DNA from: JBPRGH01 sp051418055
Lineage (GTDB): Bacteria > Bacteroidota > Bacteroidia > Cytophagales > Cyclobacteriaceae
Assembly: GCA_051418055.1 (NCBI GenBank)
Contig: JBPRGH010000007.1
Span: forward strand, 62,001 to 126,000
Reading direction: 5' to 3'
Length of the DNA stretch: 64,000 bases
Under the pieces are notes generated by a model. That model ran no database searches and was not told the origin of the DNA. It saw only the letters and a list, made by a program, of their open reading frames with translations. The translations under genes were made by a program, and so were the position numbers. This document shows positions 26,989-35,969 of the stretch, piece after piece. Position 1 is the stretch's first letter. Each line of letters begins with the position of its first letter.

Positions 26989-27723
26989 TCAGATCACCAT
27001 TCCAATCTTCTGCAGATAGTTATATGCTGTAATTTCATCTGCAAATGTTGTTTTGTAAAGATAATCCTCCTTAGGATAATATATAAACATCACGCTTTTA
27101 TCAGCGATCATATTAACTACTTTTTTTGAATCTTTATAAGGTATAGCTGGACATCCAAAACTTCTACCCAACCGGCCTAATGATTTGCCTATATTATCAT
27201 TTACATAATTAGCAGGATGCATTACAATAGCACGGGTTCGTGCGTTACTATTAAAACCCGGCTCCATCCCATCAAGACGAAGAGATAAACCATACTTACC
27301 AATATACCTCTCACTTACGAGATAAAAGCCCAGACTGCTTTTATTTGTATTTCTTGTATTGCTGAAATTATCCGGGATGTCCCAACCGCTATTTTTTCCA
27401 TGAGCAACTAAAGAATGGTGGACAACTTTATTTTGCTTCATATCAATAATCCACATGCGCTTTTTCTTACTTGATACGCGAAAATCAATTAGCGTCAGAT
27501 GATCATTTTTTACTTTACCTTGTTCCTTCAGCTTTAGGTATCCTAACAGGCCTTTTTGAAAAATTTCAAAATCAGGCTTGGCACCGTCAAAACTAAGCTG
27601 TTCGTACTGAGAAGTTAAGTAATTGAGAAGAGCCATCTTTTTCTCTTCATTTGAAAGATTAGCAAATGAATTTGAATAAATAAAAACAAAAGCAAATAGA
27701 AGTATTAGATAGGCTTTTTTCAT
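26989..27723 (-). CDS. Murein L,D-transpeptidase catalytic-domain protein (YkuD_2 type), second paralogue
   Basis: 244 residues with a signal peptide (MKKAYLILLFAFVFIYSNSFA). It matches the gene at 14822-15610 motif for motif: MWIIDMKQNKVV, VAHGKNSG, IVMHPANYV and the active-site segment GRSFGCPAIP with the catalytic Cys. The expected role is formation or exchange of L,D-crosslinks in peptidoglycan. It is divergent from a larger lipoprotein L,D-transpeptidase, with 294 bases between them, so the two may share regulation. Confidence 0.88.
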   Translation of the reverse strand: MKKAYLILLFAFVFIYSNSFANLSNEEKKMALLNYLTSQYEQLSFDGAKPDFEIFQKGLLGYLKLKEQGKVKNDHLTLIDFRVSSKKKRMWIIDMKQNKVVHHSLVAHGKNSGWDIPDNFSNTRNTNKSSLGFYLVSERYIGKYGLSLRLDGMEPGFNSNARTRAIVMHPANYVNDNIGKSLGRLGRSFGCPAIPYKDSKKVVNMIADKSVMFIYYPKEDYLYKTTFADEITAYNYLQKIGMVI

Positions 27724-28017
27724 AAAATTAAAGATTAAAAGGCTTTTCCCAGGATTTAAATGTTCAACTCTTTCAGCAGGTAAAAAATTTCATGAATGTA
27801 CATAAATTTTTAATTTTTTTTTAAAGGACCCATTTATCTCGTTTTTTGTAGAAAATACACCACAATAATAACAGTTGTAACATTTAATTTAACGATTAAC
27901 CCTCCTTCATTACATCAGAATCTCTTGTTTACTCATTTATCTTCTCTGGCATAAATTTTTCTTTTATTAAAGCAAGAAAGAAGTTTAAGGTATAACCTTT
28001 TTAACATAAAGAAAATA

Positions 28018-29760
28018 ATGAATAAGATATATATATATTTATTAATGGCCGGCATCTTATTAAGTGCCTGCTCGAAAAAGCTGAAGGTAGCCCCTGTTGC
28101 GGGGATCAAAACATATGAACTTGGTTTAAAGGATAGTTTATATGTAGTCAAGCTGGATAATGTTAATGAGAATTATCTCGGCTTTACAGAAAAAGAGATA
28201 ACTGATATTTTTAAGAACTATTTAGATACAGTAGATCTTGCAGATTACGTTATGGATCCAAGAATAGAGGATCAGTTAAAGCAGGAGATAGAAATATTTT
28301 ATCAGGAGAATAATTATCAGATCGCGTGGGGTAAGGGTAAAAAACCATCTCGAGATGCTAATTTTATAACCACCAGATTATCTCTGGCGTCTGAGGAAGG
28401 TCTCGATCCGGAAGATTATAAAGCTTCAGAATTACTGGATCTTTTGGCTGAAACATATAGCAGCAAAAAATATATTAACATTTTTGAACTCATAGAATTA
28501 GATCTAAAGCTTACAGGAGCATTACTGACATATGCATGGCATATGGAAAACGGCAGAATTGATCCGGGAGCTACAGACTGGAGATGGGCTTTTGATATAC
28601 CTCAGAACCCCGTAGCTGCACGGTTATCTAAGGCAGTACAAAATAAAAAACTAAAACAGGAACTTGACGGAATGAAGCCTGACCATCAGCAGTATGAAAA
28701 TTTAAAAAAGGCGCTTACAGAATTAAGAACTATGGAGCACAATGGCGGATGGCCAATATTACCCGGTGACCTTTCATTAGAAGAGGGTGATACCAGTGAA
28801 TTCGTACTGCTGTTACGTGAACGGTTAATTGCATCTGAAGATCATAGGAATGTTTGGAAAAAGAAGCTTAACGATCCGGTTTTTGATAAAAAGCTGAAAG
28901 AAGCACTGGCTGATTTTCAAAGAAGGCATGGACTTGTTGATGATGGGATCCTGGGTAAATCCACTCTGGAAATGCTCAATCTACCTGTTGAAGAAAAAAT
29001 AAGGATTGTAGAAGTTAATCTGGAACGCCTGAGATGGATGCCAAAAGAAATGCCGGAAGATTATCTTCTCGTTAATCTCCCGGATTACACGCTTAAGGTA
29101 ATTGAAAAAAATAAAGAAGCGTGGAATATGCGTGTAATAACAGGTAAATCACCTAAACATGCTACTCCGATATTTCATGATGAGCTGGAATATCTGGTAC
29201 TAAGCCCCACCTGGGGAGTACCCAGTAAAATAGTCCGTGATGAGATGATGCCAAAAATTAAAAATGATCCGGATTATTTAACACGCAATGGATATCAGCT
29301 TTATGTGCAGGGTGATTCTTCGCCTGTAAACCCTCATTCAGTGGATTGGAGTACCGGAAACGTTAACGTTAGAGTAGTTCAATCACCTGGTCCATCCAAT
29401 GCTTTGGGGCGGGTAAAATTCATTATGCCAAATAAGTATAATATCTATCTGCACGATACACCCACAGATTATCTCTTTAAACGTAATGAACGTGATTTTA
29501 GCCATGGGTGTATCCGGTTGGAAAAACCTAAAAAGCTTGCGGAATATCTTTTGAGAAATGATGATAACTGGGATTCTGAAAGATTAGAAGAACATATGTA
29601 CAAAAGTCATTCTTCAACTGTATGGCTAAATGAGCCTGTTCCTGTATATATTATGTATCAGACAGCTTTTACAGATTCAGATGGCCAAATTAACTTTAGA
29701 AAAGATATTTATGATCATGATAAGAAACAAGCAGATCTTATCACAGGAGGATTAAATTAA
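28018..29760 (+). CDS. Lipoprotein L,D-transpeptidase with peptidoglycan-binding domain (YcbB/LdtD-like)
   Basis: 580 residues. The N-terminus MNKIYIYLLMAGILLSACSK has a lipobox with lipidated C18. A large N-terminal scaffold region, a peptidoglycan-binding segment (FQRRHGLVDDGILGKSTLEML, about 300-320) and a YkuD catalytic domain follow. The catalytic part contains TGKSPKHATPIFHDELEYL and the active-site SHGCIRLEKP, where Cys is the nucleophile. This is the architecture of the YcbB-type enzymes that form 3-3 crosslinks, anchored here by a lipid. Length matches that family. The gene is monocistronic with its own terminator. Confidence 0.93.
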   Translation: MNKIYIYLLMAGILLSACSKKLKVAPVAGIKTYELGLKDSLYVVKLDNVNENYLGFTEKEITDIFKNYLDTVDLADYVMDPRIEDQLKQEIEIFYQENNYQIAWGKGKKPSRDANFITTRLSLASEEGLDPEDYKASELLDLLAETYSSKKYINIFELIELDLKLTGALLTYAWHMENGRIDPGATDWRWAFDIPQNPVAARLSKAVQNKKLKQELDGMKPDHQQYENLKKALTELRTMEHNGGWPILPGDLSLEEGDTSEFVLLLRERLIASEDHRNVWKKKLNDPVFDKKLKEALADFQRRHGLVDDGILGKSTLEMLNLPVEEKIRIVEVNLERLRWMPKEMPEDYLLVNLPDYTLKVIEKNKEAWNMRVITGKSPKHATPIFHDELEYLVLSPTWGVPSKIVRDEMMPKIKNDPDYLTRNGYQLYVQGDSSPVNPHSVDWSTGNVNVRVVQSPGPSNALGRVKFIMPNKYNIYLHDTPTDYLFKRNERDFSHGCIRLEKPKKLAEYLLRNDDNWDSERLEEHMYKSHSSTVWLNEPVPVYIMYQTAFTDSDGQINFRKDIYDHDKKQADLITGGLN

Positions 29761-29775
29761 TAAAAAAGTATTAAG

Positions 29776-29827
29776 GAGGCTATCCTCAAAAAAATATAAA
29801 ATCAAAAATGGCTTTTGGGACAGCCTC
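29776..29827 (+). terminator. Rho-independent terminator after the lipoprotein transpeptidase
   Basis: GAGGCTATCC and GGGACAGCCTC pair as a long imperfect stem (outer 6 bp perfect) followed by TTTTATTTTT on the plus strand. It lies between convergent genes. Confidence 0.75.
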
Positions 29828-29829
29828 TT

Positions 29830-30795
29830 TTATTTTTCATCTTCTGGCATTCCCAAATGTAATATGGGATCACCCTGATTAACCACGGGATAATTATTAA
29901 TACCAATTACATATCCATCCTGGGGGGCTTTAATTTTAAATTCAAAATCACCATAGGGATCAGCAATGACTCCAATAACCTGGTTCTTTTTTACATGTTC
30001 GCCATTTTTAACCTGTGCATGGTGTAATCCGGATCTTCGTGCCCTTATCCATGTAGAGCGTGGTATGAAAACAGATTCCTGAGAAGGTATTGGCCCAGGC
30101 TCATCTCGCATTCCAAGATAATGTAAAACCCGTAGGGTGCCATTTACTCCCTTATCAATAACATTTTTTCGTAATCTTAATGTTTCTCCTCCTTCATAAA
30201 CTATGGTAGGTTTGCCACCTTTAAACGCACTTTTTCTCAGGCTTTTCTCTCGAAAAGGAGAATTTAATATAAACGGGGCAGAGAATGCCTTTGCCATTTC
30301 TTTAGCCTTTTCATCCTCAAAAGATGCCCGTATCTGGGGATAATTATTTCTTCTTGCTCCCCCGGTATGAAAATCAAGTATATAATCCACTGCCGGCAAA
30401 ACATCCTCCATAAAAAAATGAGCTATTCTCCCCGCCAGTGAACCGGCCACAGCCCCCGGAAAAGAACGATTAAGGTCACGGCCGTCAGGAAGACCTCGCG
30501 ACTGGTTTAAAAACCCATATACATTAAAGACCGGGATACATATTACCGTACCTTTAGATGGATTATTATATCCTAACCTAATAATCCGGCGCATAATCTC
30601 AATACCATTGATCTCATCACCGTGAACCCCACCAATTAGCAGCAGTACAGGCCCTGGTTCTTTGGCACGGTTTACAAAAACCGGAATTTCAACGGGAGTA
30701 CGAGTAGGGAGTTTACCAAGTTCTGCATCAATCTGAATTTTACTTCCAGGAGCTATTCTCCTCCCGGCTACCTCAATTTTATTATTTTCAGGCAT
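29830..30795 (-). CDS. Succinylglutamate desuccinylase/aspartoacylase family zinc hydrolase
   Basis: 321 residues of the AstE/AspA carboxypeptidase-like family. Zinc ligands H58 and E61 are in GGVHGDEING; RDLNRSFPG and DFHTGG add the substrate-binding Arg/Asn and the third ligand. The C-terminal third (from about 230) is a biotinyl-like beta-barrel (KKNQVIGVIADPYGDFEFKI), common in this subfamily. It removes an acyl or amino-acid group by hydrolysing an amide bond. Its gene overlaps rimK by eight bases, third in a rimB-rimK operon, so its substrate may be linked to glutamyl modification; that is inference from context. Confidence 0.88.
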   Translation of the reverse strand: MPENNKIEVAGRRIAPGSKIQIDAELGKLPTRTPVEIPVFVNRAKEPGPVLLLIGGVHGDEINGIEIMRRIIRLGYNNPSKGTVICIPVFNVYGFLNQSRGLPDGRDLNRSFPGAVAGSLAGRIAHFFMEDVLPAVDYILDFHTGGARRNNYPQIRASFEDEKAKEMAKAFSAPFILNSPFREKSLRKSAFKGGKPTIVYEGGETLRLRKNVIDKGVNGTLRVLHYLGMRDEPGPIPSQESVFIPRSTWIRARRSGLHHAQVKNGEHVKKNQVIGVIADPYGDFEFKIKAPQDGYVIGINNYPVVNQGDPILHLGMPEDEK

Positions 30796-31696
30796 TCACT
30801 TTATCTTTTTGGACTTTCTTATTTGATGGTTTCTGCTCAATATATTTAACAATTTTTTGAGCGATATCGATACCTGTAGCTTTTTCGATACCTTCCAGAC
30901 CAGGTGATGAATTTACCTCTATAATTAACGGTCCTCTTGAAGACTGGAGCATATCAACCCCTGCCACGCCAAGACCAAGGACCCGTGCTGCTTTTATAGC
31001 TGCAGCTTTCTCGGCCCGGCTAAGTTTTACAATTGAAGATGTCCCTCCTCTGTGCAGATTAGAGCGGAATTCTCCTTCTTTAGCCTGACGCTTCATGGCA
31101 CCAACAACTTCGCCGTCAACAATAAATGCCCGGATATCAGCACCCTTAGATTCTTTAATATATTCCTGAACAATTACCCTTGCCTTCAGGCCATGAAAGG
31201 CTTCAATAACAGACATGGCAGCCTTTTTATTTTCTGCCAATACAACACCTAATCCTTGTGTTCCTTCAAGCAATTTAATAATTACAGGAGCGCCTCCTAC
31301 AGCTTCCAGGATCCCAGACGTATCTTTTGAGTAATTGGTAAAAACAGTTTTTGGCAAACCCAACCCTGCCCTGCTAAGGATCTGCATACTTCGCAGTTTA
31401 TCCCTTGAACGAATCAGCGCCTGAGATTCAACTGCCGTAAATGTTTTCATCATTTCAAATTGACGAACTACTGCAGAACCATAAAAGGTAACAGAGGCTC
31501 CGATACGTGGTATGATAGCATCAATGTAATCCATGCTGTGGCCGTGATACCATACTGAAGGATTCTTTTTTTCCATTATGATATTACACTTAAGGTGATC
31601 GATCACCTCCACATTATGGCCTCTTTGCTCTGCAGCCTCCACCAGCCTTCTGGTTGAATAGAGATGTGAATTGCGAGATAAAACTCCTATATTCAT
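30788..31696 (-). CDS. rimK: RimK family alpha-L-glutamate ligase
   Basis: 302 residues with the ATP-grasp fold: MNIGVLSRNSHLYSTRRLVEA at the N-terminus, ATP-binding segments RDKLRSMQILSRAGLGLPKT and KLLEGTQGLGV, and the Mg-binding end EVNSSPGLEGIE. RimK adds glutamate residues to the C-terminus of ribosomal protein S6 in the cytoplasm. It overlaps both neighbours (rimB by four bases, the aspartoacylase-like gene by eight), so the three are one translational unit. In Pseudomonas a RimK partner protease, RimB, trims the modified protein; a RimB-like gene is adjacent here. S6 as substrate is inferred from the family. Confidence 0.93.
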   Translation of the reverse strand: MNIGVLSRNSHLYSTRRLVEAAEQRGHNVEVIDHLKCNIIMEKKNPSVWYHGHSMDYIDAIIPRIGASVTFYGSAVVRQFEMMKTFTAVESQALIRSRDKLRSMQILSRAGLGLPKTVFTNYSKDTSGILEAVGGAPVIIKLLEGTQGLGVVLAENKKAAMSVIEAFHGLKARVIVQEYIKESKGADIRAFIVDGEVVGAMKRQAKEGEFRSNLHRGGTSSIVKLSRAEKAAAIKAARVLGLGVAGVDMLQSSRGPLIIEVNSSPGLEGIEKATGIDIAQKIVKYIEQKPSNKKVQKDKVNA

Positions 31697-32142
31697 TTAA
31701 TTTTTTCGTATTTTTTTTTGTATGAAAGATTAGCTTTTGTCACATCTACCAGGAATCGTTTCTTTAACAGTTTTCTCCCTAATAGGATTGGAAACTTTAG
31801 GTTCCCTCTATTACTTAATGAAAATTCAGTCTCCCATGTTTGCCCAAAGATGACAATTTCTGTTTTTATAATATAACGAAGCTCTGAATCGCCGAAGGAA
31901 TTTTTTATAAGCCTTTGCTTAAAATGTTCTACGAAAAACTCTTTATCATTAAAATTCGGGTGGTCCGGGTCCAGTAAACTAAAATGTAGAAATTCCTTAC
32001 CTTCTTTTTTAACCACTTCCGCATAATGATAATGAATCGCAGAAGTGTTGGCACCAGTATCTATTTTAGCATCAATATCTATCAACTGTAGTTCCGGAAG
32101 GTCTATCTTATCTGTCCTTCCTATAACAAGTTTTTGTTTCAT
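31693..32142 (-). CDS. rimB: RimB-like retropepsin (ATP-dependent zinc protease family)
   Basis: 149 residues from the ATG at 32142. An upstream start at 32169 would lie inside a terminator hairpin, so I reject it. The protein has one aspartyl-protease motif AKIDTGANTSAIHY (D28-T29-G30), then a FPILLGRKLLKKRFLVDV segment typical of the RimB/PF05618 family, which are single-domain retropepsin-like proteins rather than zinc enzymes despite the older name. The catalytic unit would be a homodimer. The gene overlaps rimK by four bases; in Pseudomonas the RimB partner cleaves RimK-glutamylated S6. Confidence 0.88.
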   Translation of the reverse strand: MKQKLVIGRTDKIDLPELQLIDIDAKIDTGANTSAIHYHYAEVVKKEGKEFLHFSLLDPDHPNFNDKEFFVEHFKQRLIKNSFGDSELRYIIKTEIVIFGQTWETEFSLSNRGNLKFPILLGRKLLKKRFLVDVTKANLSYKKKYEKIK

Positions 32143-32158
32143 AAGTAAAAATAAAAAA

Positions 32159-32189
32159 GGAACTGCCAAATAATAAGCAGTTCCTTTTT
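32159..32189 (-). terminator. Rho-independent terminator of the DUF2911 gene
   Basis: GGAACTGC / GCAGTTCC, an 8-bp stem with a 10-base loop. On the minus strand it is followed by TTTTTTATTTTT; a T run on the other strand also makes it symmetric. It ends 22 bases downstream of the DUF2911 stop and fixes the rimB start downstream. Confidence 0.85.
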
Positions 32190-32210
32190 ATAATACCAAA
32201 TAAATTGAAA

Positions 32211-32723
32211 TTAATTTTTAATTTTAAACCTTACCAGGGTATTTTCCCAGCCAAGGAACACATTATCCTTATCATCTACATCAATTTTAAATGATTCAAT
32301 ATGTTCTGAAGTCTTTTCAGGTTTAACTTTTACACGTAGAGCATCATCTTCTTGGTTATAATTGAATGCACCCCACTGATCGTGTTTCTTATTAAATATA
32401 ATCGTCCACTCATTCTCACCCGGAATGGTAAATAACGCATACTTACCTTTAGGCAAAGTCTGCCCCTCTACCTTTATATCTTTATCAACTTCAAAAACTG
32501 TTGCATTATTCGCACCTGTACGCCAAACTTTTCCATAAGGTACTAACCCCCCCATAATTTTTCTTTCACGGGCGCTTGGGCTAAAATAATTTATAACAAG
32601 ATTAGCATCACCAACCTTCTTCTCTACCTTAACCGGAGGGCTCTTTTGTTTTTTCTGTGCCTCAACCTGAAATGTCATCAGGAAGAAAGCCGCCATCAAA
32701 GTTAATAATATTTGCTTTTTCAT
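32211..32723 (-). CDS. DUF2911 domain exported protein
   Basis: 170 residues with a signal peptide (to about MTFQVEAQ). The rest matches DUF2911: YFSPSARERKIMGGLVPYGKVW, TGANNATVFEVDKDI, GKYALFTIPGENEW and the closing W-E-N-T-L-V-R-F segment. The fold is a single beta-rich domain that looks like a ligand-binding or structural unit; no catalytic residues are evident and no role is established. It is transcribed alone, bounded by its own terminator downstream and by the terminator of the fah operon upstream. Confidence 0.88.
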   Translation of the reverse strand: MKKQILLTLMAAFFLMTFQVEAQKKQKSPPVKVEKKVGDANLVINYFSPSARERKIMGGLVPYGKVWRTGANNATVFEVDKDIKVEGQTLPKGKYALFTIPGENEWTIIFNKKHDQWGAFNYNQEDDALRVKVKPEKTSEHIESFKIDVDDKDNVFLGWENTLVRFKIKN

Positions 32724-32814
32724 AGTTTCTTAGTTTTAGTCTTCGCTAATATAACACAAAAATCGTGCGCGCTTTATTAAAACGAGAACCGGAGAATAAA
32801 TGTTTCCGAAGCTA

Positions 32815-32852
32815 TAAAAAGAAAACAGCACCGAAAGTATCTTCCGGCGCTG
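32815..32852 (-). terminator. Rho-independent terminator of the fah operon
   Basis: CAGCGCCG / CGGTGCTG on the minus strand, an 8-bp stem with one G-U pair, then TTTTCTTTTT. It lies about 90 bases downstream of the flavin reductase stop. Confidence 0.8.
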
Positions 32853-32943
32853 CCTCTAATCAACCAATAAATTTTCAACCTGTAAACCTATATTTTTATA
32901 CGAAGGTTATATATACAAGTTGCATAAGAAGGGAAATATTTTA

Positions 32944-33831
32944 TTATTTCTGCAAAAGTATTTTCCATGCATTATTAATATCCCCTTTCTGCAGATACTG
33001 CCTGGCGAGTTCGAAAAGCATCGCTTTCCGCTCTTTTTCATCTTTTGCACGGCTTTTAATTTCTGAGATATCTATATTTGAAGCAAAAGATTTAACATCT
33101 GCCTCTACAGGTATTTTCTCCACATTGCCAAGCCTTGCCAGCTCGTTGCCTGTAAATAAATTGCTCTTTCTGATCTCCTCAGGGATCTGGTCTACACCCA
33201 CACCCAAAGTTGAAAGAGGCTTTGGGATCTCAAATATCGAATCTCCCTTTGCTCGGCAATAATAATTCCCTCCCATTCTTGCCACCGCATCAAGTTTGTA
33301 TGGATCAATTTTACCATTTTCATCCAAAATCTCCTCCTTTACATGCATAAGAAGCACTTCACAAATCACAAGGTTTCCTGCTCCGCCTTCCTGTCCTAAA
33401 GGAACAATATCATTTACCCGGCATTCAAAAGCAACAGGGGCTTCTTCTACACGGGGTGGTTTAACCATCTCCGACTCTACTGCTGTAAGACCGGATTTCA
33501 CAAATTCATCTACCCCTTTAGGATACTCCGTACTTGCTAACGACATCTGCTCTACGATATCATAATTAACCACATTGATCACTACTTCCTTAATCTCAAG
33601 CACATTTTCATAGGTATGCTTTGTTGTATTATCACGACCTCTTCGTGCAGGTGAAAAAACAAGTATCGGTGGATTGGCACCAAAACAATTAAAAAAGCTG
33701 AACGGGCTTAAATTTACATTTCCCTCTTTATCAATTGTGCTTGCAAAAGCAATTGGACGTGGCGCTACAGCCCCCAGCAAGTAGCTGTGCATTACCGGGA
33801 CCGTTACTTCTTTTGGGTTAATAGTTTTCAT
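32944..33831 (-). CDS. Flavin reductase family protein (FMN-binding split barrel)
   Basis: 295 residues. The N-terminal 200 form a flavin-reductase-like split barrel: YLLGAVAPRPIAFASTIDKEGNVNLSPFSFF binds FMN, and NPPILVFSPARRG, NVVNYDI and GGNYYCRAKGD follow. About 80 residues at the C-terminus (from about 215) are helical and charged and are not part of the usual domain. It probably reduces flavin or an aromatic-degradation intermediate; the partner is unknown. Its start overlaps the end of fumarylacetoacetase by 14 bases, so it belongs to the tyrosine-catabolism transcript, perhaps serving a monooxygenase elsewhere. Confidence 0.88.
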   Translation of the reverse strand: MKTINPKEVTVPVMHSYLLGAVAPRPIAFASTIDKEGNVNLSPFSFFNCFGANPPILVFSPARRGRDNTTKHTYENVLEIKEVVINVVNYDIVEQMSLASTEYPKGVDEFVKSGLTAVESEMVKPPRVEEAPVAFECRVNDIVPLGQEGGAGNLVICEVLLMHVKEEILDENGKIDPYKLDAVARMGGNYYCRAKGDSIFEIPKPLSTLGVGVDQIPEEIRKSNLFTGNELARLGNVEKIPVEADVKSFASNIDISEIKSRAKDEKERKAMLFELARQYLQKGDINNAWKILLQK

Positions 33832-35101
33832 TTAATGCCGGTAATATTTTAGAACGTACTTCACCAAAACCAATACGATAACCTTCCCCCTGTGCAAAAC
33901 CTCTCATAATAACTGTATCCCCATCCTCTATAAATTTCCTTTCTGATCCATCAGGCATTGTAATAGGTTTGGTGCCTTTCCAGGTAAGTTCAAGCATTGA
34001 ACCGTAGGAGCTTTCGTCTTTGCCACTGATGGTACCGGAAGCATACATATCGCCCACCTGAAGATTACAGCCATTAATTGTATGATGTGCCAGCTGCTGA
34101 TTTACATTCCAGTACATATGTTTAAAATTCGTATTACACACCGTTTTCTCTTCTGCATTTTCCGATTGGATAGCCACCTGCAGGTTTATATCAAAATTTC
34201 TCTTCCCTGAATATTTCAAATAAGGAAGAACTTCCGGTTTTTGCTCTGGCCCTTCAACTCTAAATGGCTTAAGGGCATCAATAGTTACGATCCAGGGGCT
34301 GATAGAGGAAGCAAAATTTTTGGCAAGAAATGGCCCTAAGGGAACATATTCCCAGACCTGTATATCCCGTGCCGACCAGTCATTAAAGAGAACAAAGCCA
34401 AAGATATGTTTTCCGGCATCCTTTGTACTTACAGGTTTGCCAAGTTTATTTTCCTTGCAGGTAATAAAAGCCATCTCCATTTCAAAATCAAGACGTTTTG
34501 TAGCTCCAAAAGAAGGTTTTTCAGCTTCCGGAGGTTTCACCTGTCCCCTTGGCCTTCTGATATCCACACCGGAAGGAACAATACTTGAGGCTCTTCCATG
34601 ATATGCTACAGGCAGGTGCTTCCAGTTTGGCAATAGGGCATTATCAGGGTCACGGAACATGGTACCAACATTAGTAGCATGCTCTTCACTGGAGTAAAAA
34701 TCAGTATAGTTGGGCACACGTACCGGCATAAGCATCTCCACCTCTTCCATTGGGATGAGCGCTAATTCCCGGGCAGGCTTATTATCCCTAAGCTCATTAT
34801 TATCATCACGCAAAAGCTCCGATATCCTTTCACGAACTGCCCTCGTTTTTTTTCTTCCCAGGCCAATAAAATCATTCAGATATTGTTGATTAAAAATACC
34901 TGCGGGCAAACCTAATCCATCTAAAAATCCGTTTTCATATAAATATGTAAGATCAATGACATATTCACCAATAGCTACACCTGCACCGGCATCAAGATAT
35001 TGAGTTTTGAAGATCCCAAAAGGAAGATTCTGTATAGGGAAATCACTGTTTTTATCTACTTTTACCCAAGAGCGTAGCGCAGGATCATTTGCTTTTATCA
35101 T
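33818..35101 (-). CDS. fahA: Fumarylacetoacetase
   Basis: 427 residues. Fumarylacetoacetase cleaves fumarylacetoacetate to fumarate and acetoacetate, the last step of tyrosine/homogentisate degradation, in the cytoplasm. The N-terminal domain begins FPIQNLPFGIF; the catalytic domain has NYTDFYSSEEHATNVGTMFR, with the calcium-binding Asp and catalytic His, then PVAYHGRASSI, and later FDFEMEMAF-type metal ligands and GFVLFNDWSARDIQ. Length is normal for the family. It is the first gene of a two-gene operon with the flavin reductase. A -7 box lies 27 bases before its ATG. Confidence 0.95.
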   Translation of the reverse strand: MIKANDPALRSWVKVDKNSDFPIQNLPFGIFKTQYLDAGAGVAIGEYVIDLTYLYENGFLDGLGLPAGIFNQQYLNDFIGLGRKKTRAVRERISELLRDDNNELRDNKPARELALIPMEEVEMLMPVRVPNYTDFYSSEEHATNVGTMFRDPDNALLPNWKHLPVAYHGRASSIVPSGVDIRRPRGQVKPPEAEKPSFGATKRLDFEMEMAFITCKENKLGKPVSTKDAGKHIFGFVLFNDWSARDIQVWEYVPLGPFLAKNFASSISPWIVTIDALKPFRVEGPEQKPEVLPYLKYSGKRNFDINLQVAIQSENAEEKTVCNTNFKHMYWNVNQQLAHHTINGCNLQVGDMYASGTISGKDESSYGSMLELTWKGTKPITMPDGSERKFIEDGDTVIMRGFAQGEGYRIGFGEVRSKILPALNENY

Positions 35102-35128
35102 AATAGTTTAAATTCTGATGATGTCATA

Positions 35129-35136
35129 CAAAGTTA
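35129..35136 (-). promoter_or_regulatory. Bacteroidota -7 box for fahA
   Basis: TAACTTTG on the minus strand, 27 bases before the fahA ATG. A clear -33 TTG at 19-21 bases was not found. Confidence 0.5.
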
Positions 35137-35216
35137 GATGACTAATAATAAAATGAAAATCAATTGATTGTTAACAAAAATTCGCCTTAACTTTCCTTTT
35201 ACAAAACCGCAATAGT

Positions 35217-35966
35217 ATGAATAAGTTACTCTTTTTTATTGCTGTACTATTTACTTCCTTCCAGGTGGAAGGACAGACAACGATAGTTGTCCGTGCAAAA
35301 GCCAAGGACGCTAAATTTATTGGTTCTTCCATTGGTGGGGCAAAAGTAATAATACGTGAGAAAGTTACAGGTAAGATCCTTGCAGAAGGATTAACTGAAG
35401 GCAGCACCGGAAATACTGATCTGATCATGCGAGAACCACAGGAACGTTATAAACCGATTAGTGATAGCAATACCGCAAAATTTGAAGCAAACCTTGATAT
35501 ACAGGAACCTACATTTGTAGCTATCGAAGTTATTGCCCCCATTTCTCAAAAACAGGCAGCTATAACCGCATCTACGGAGCTATGGATAATTCCCGGGAAA
35601 CATATTACCGGAGATGGGATAGTAATAGAAATTCCCGGATTTGTAGTAGATGTTCTGGCACCTCAAACTCATGAATCCATTGAAAAACCAAATGAAATAG
35701 CAATAGTGGCTAACGTAGTGATGATGTGTGGCTGTCCATTAACGGCAGGTGGATTATGGGATGCCAATAAAATTGAAGTAAAAGCAATTATCAAAAAAAA
35801 CGGAGCAACAATAAATGAAATTCCACTTCAAATAACGGAGAAAGCAAATACTTTTAAAGGAGCTGTTAACTCCCCCGATCCCGGATTATATGAAATAATT
35901 GTTTATGCTTTTGATGAGCGCACCGGAAATACAGGTGTTGACAAAGTAAATTTTCTGATTCGCTAA
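35217..35966 (+). CDS. Secreted protein of unknown function
   Basis: 249 residues with a signal peptide (MNKLLFFIAVLFTSFQVEGQ). No family was recognised. The mature part looks like two or three beta-sandwich domains: an early segment GAKVIIREKVTGKILAEG resembles carboxypeptidase-regulatory-like repeats, and the C-terminal half (NEIPLQITEKANTFKGAVNSPDPGLYEIIVYAFDE) resembles an Ig-like domain. A CGCP motif near residue 170 could bind a metal or form a disulphide. It sits three bases before the TauE-like gene, so the two are probably co-transcribed. Periplasmic or surface location is inferred from the signal peptide. Confidence 0.7.
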   Translation: MNKLLFFIAVLFTSFQVEGQTTIVVRAKAKDAKFIGSSIGGAKVIIREKVTGKILAEGLTEGSTGNTDLIMREPQERYKPISDSNTAKFEANLDIQEPTFVAIEVIAPISQKQAAITASTELWIIPGKHITGDGIVIEIPGFVVDVLAPQTHESIEKPNEIAIVANVVMMCGCPLTAGGLWDANKIEVKAIIKKNGATINEIPLQITEKANTFKGAVNSPDPGLYEIIVYAFDERTGNTGVDKVNFLIR

Positions 35967-35969
35967 AGA

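Noticed and set aside
32765..33262. 165-residue plus-strand ORF
   Set aside because: Lies mostly antisense to the flavin reductase gene and over its terminator; composition is low in protein-like signal.
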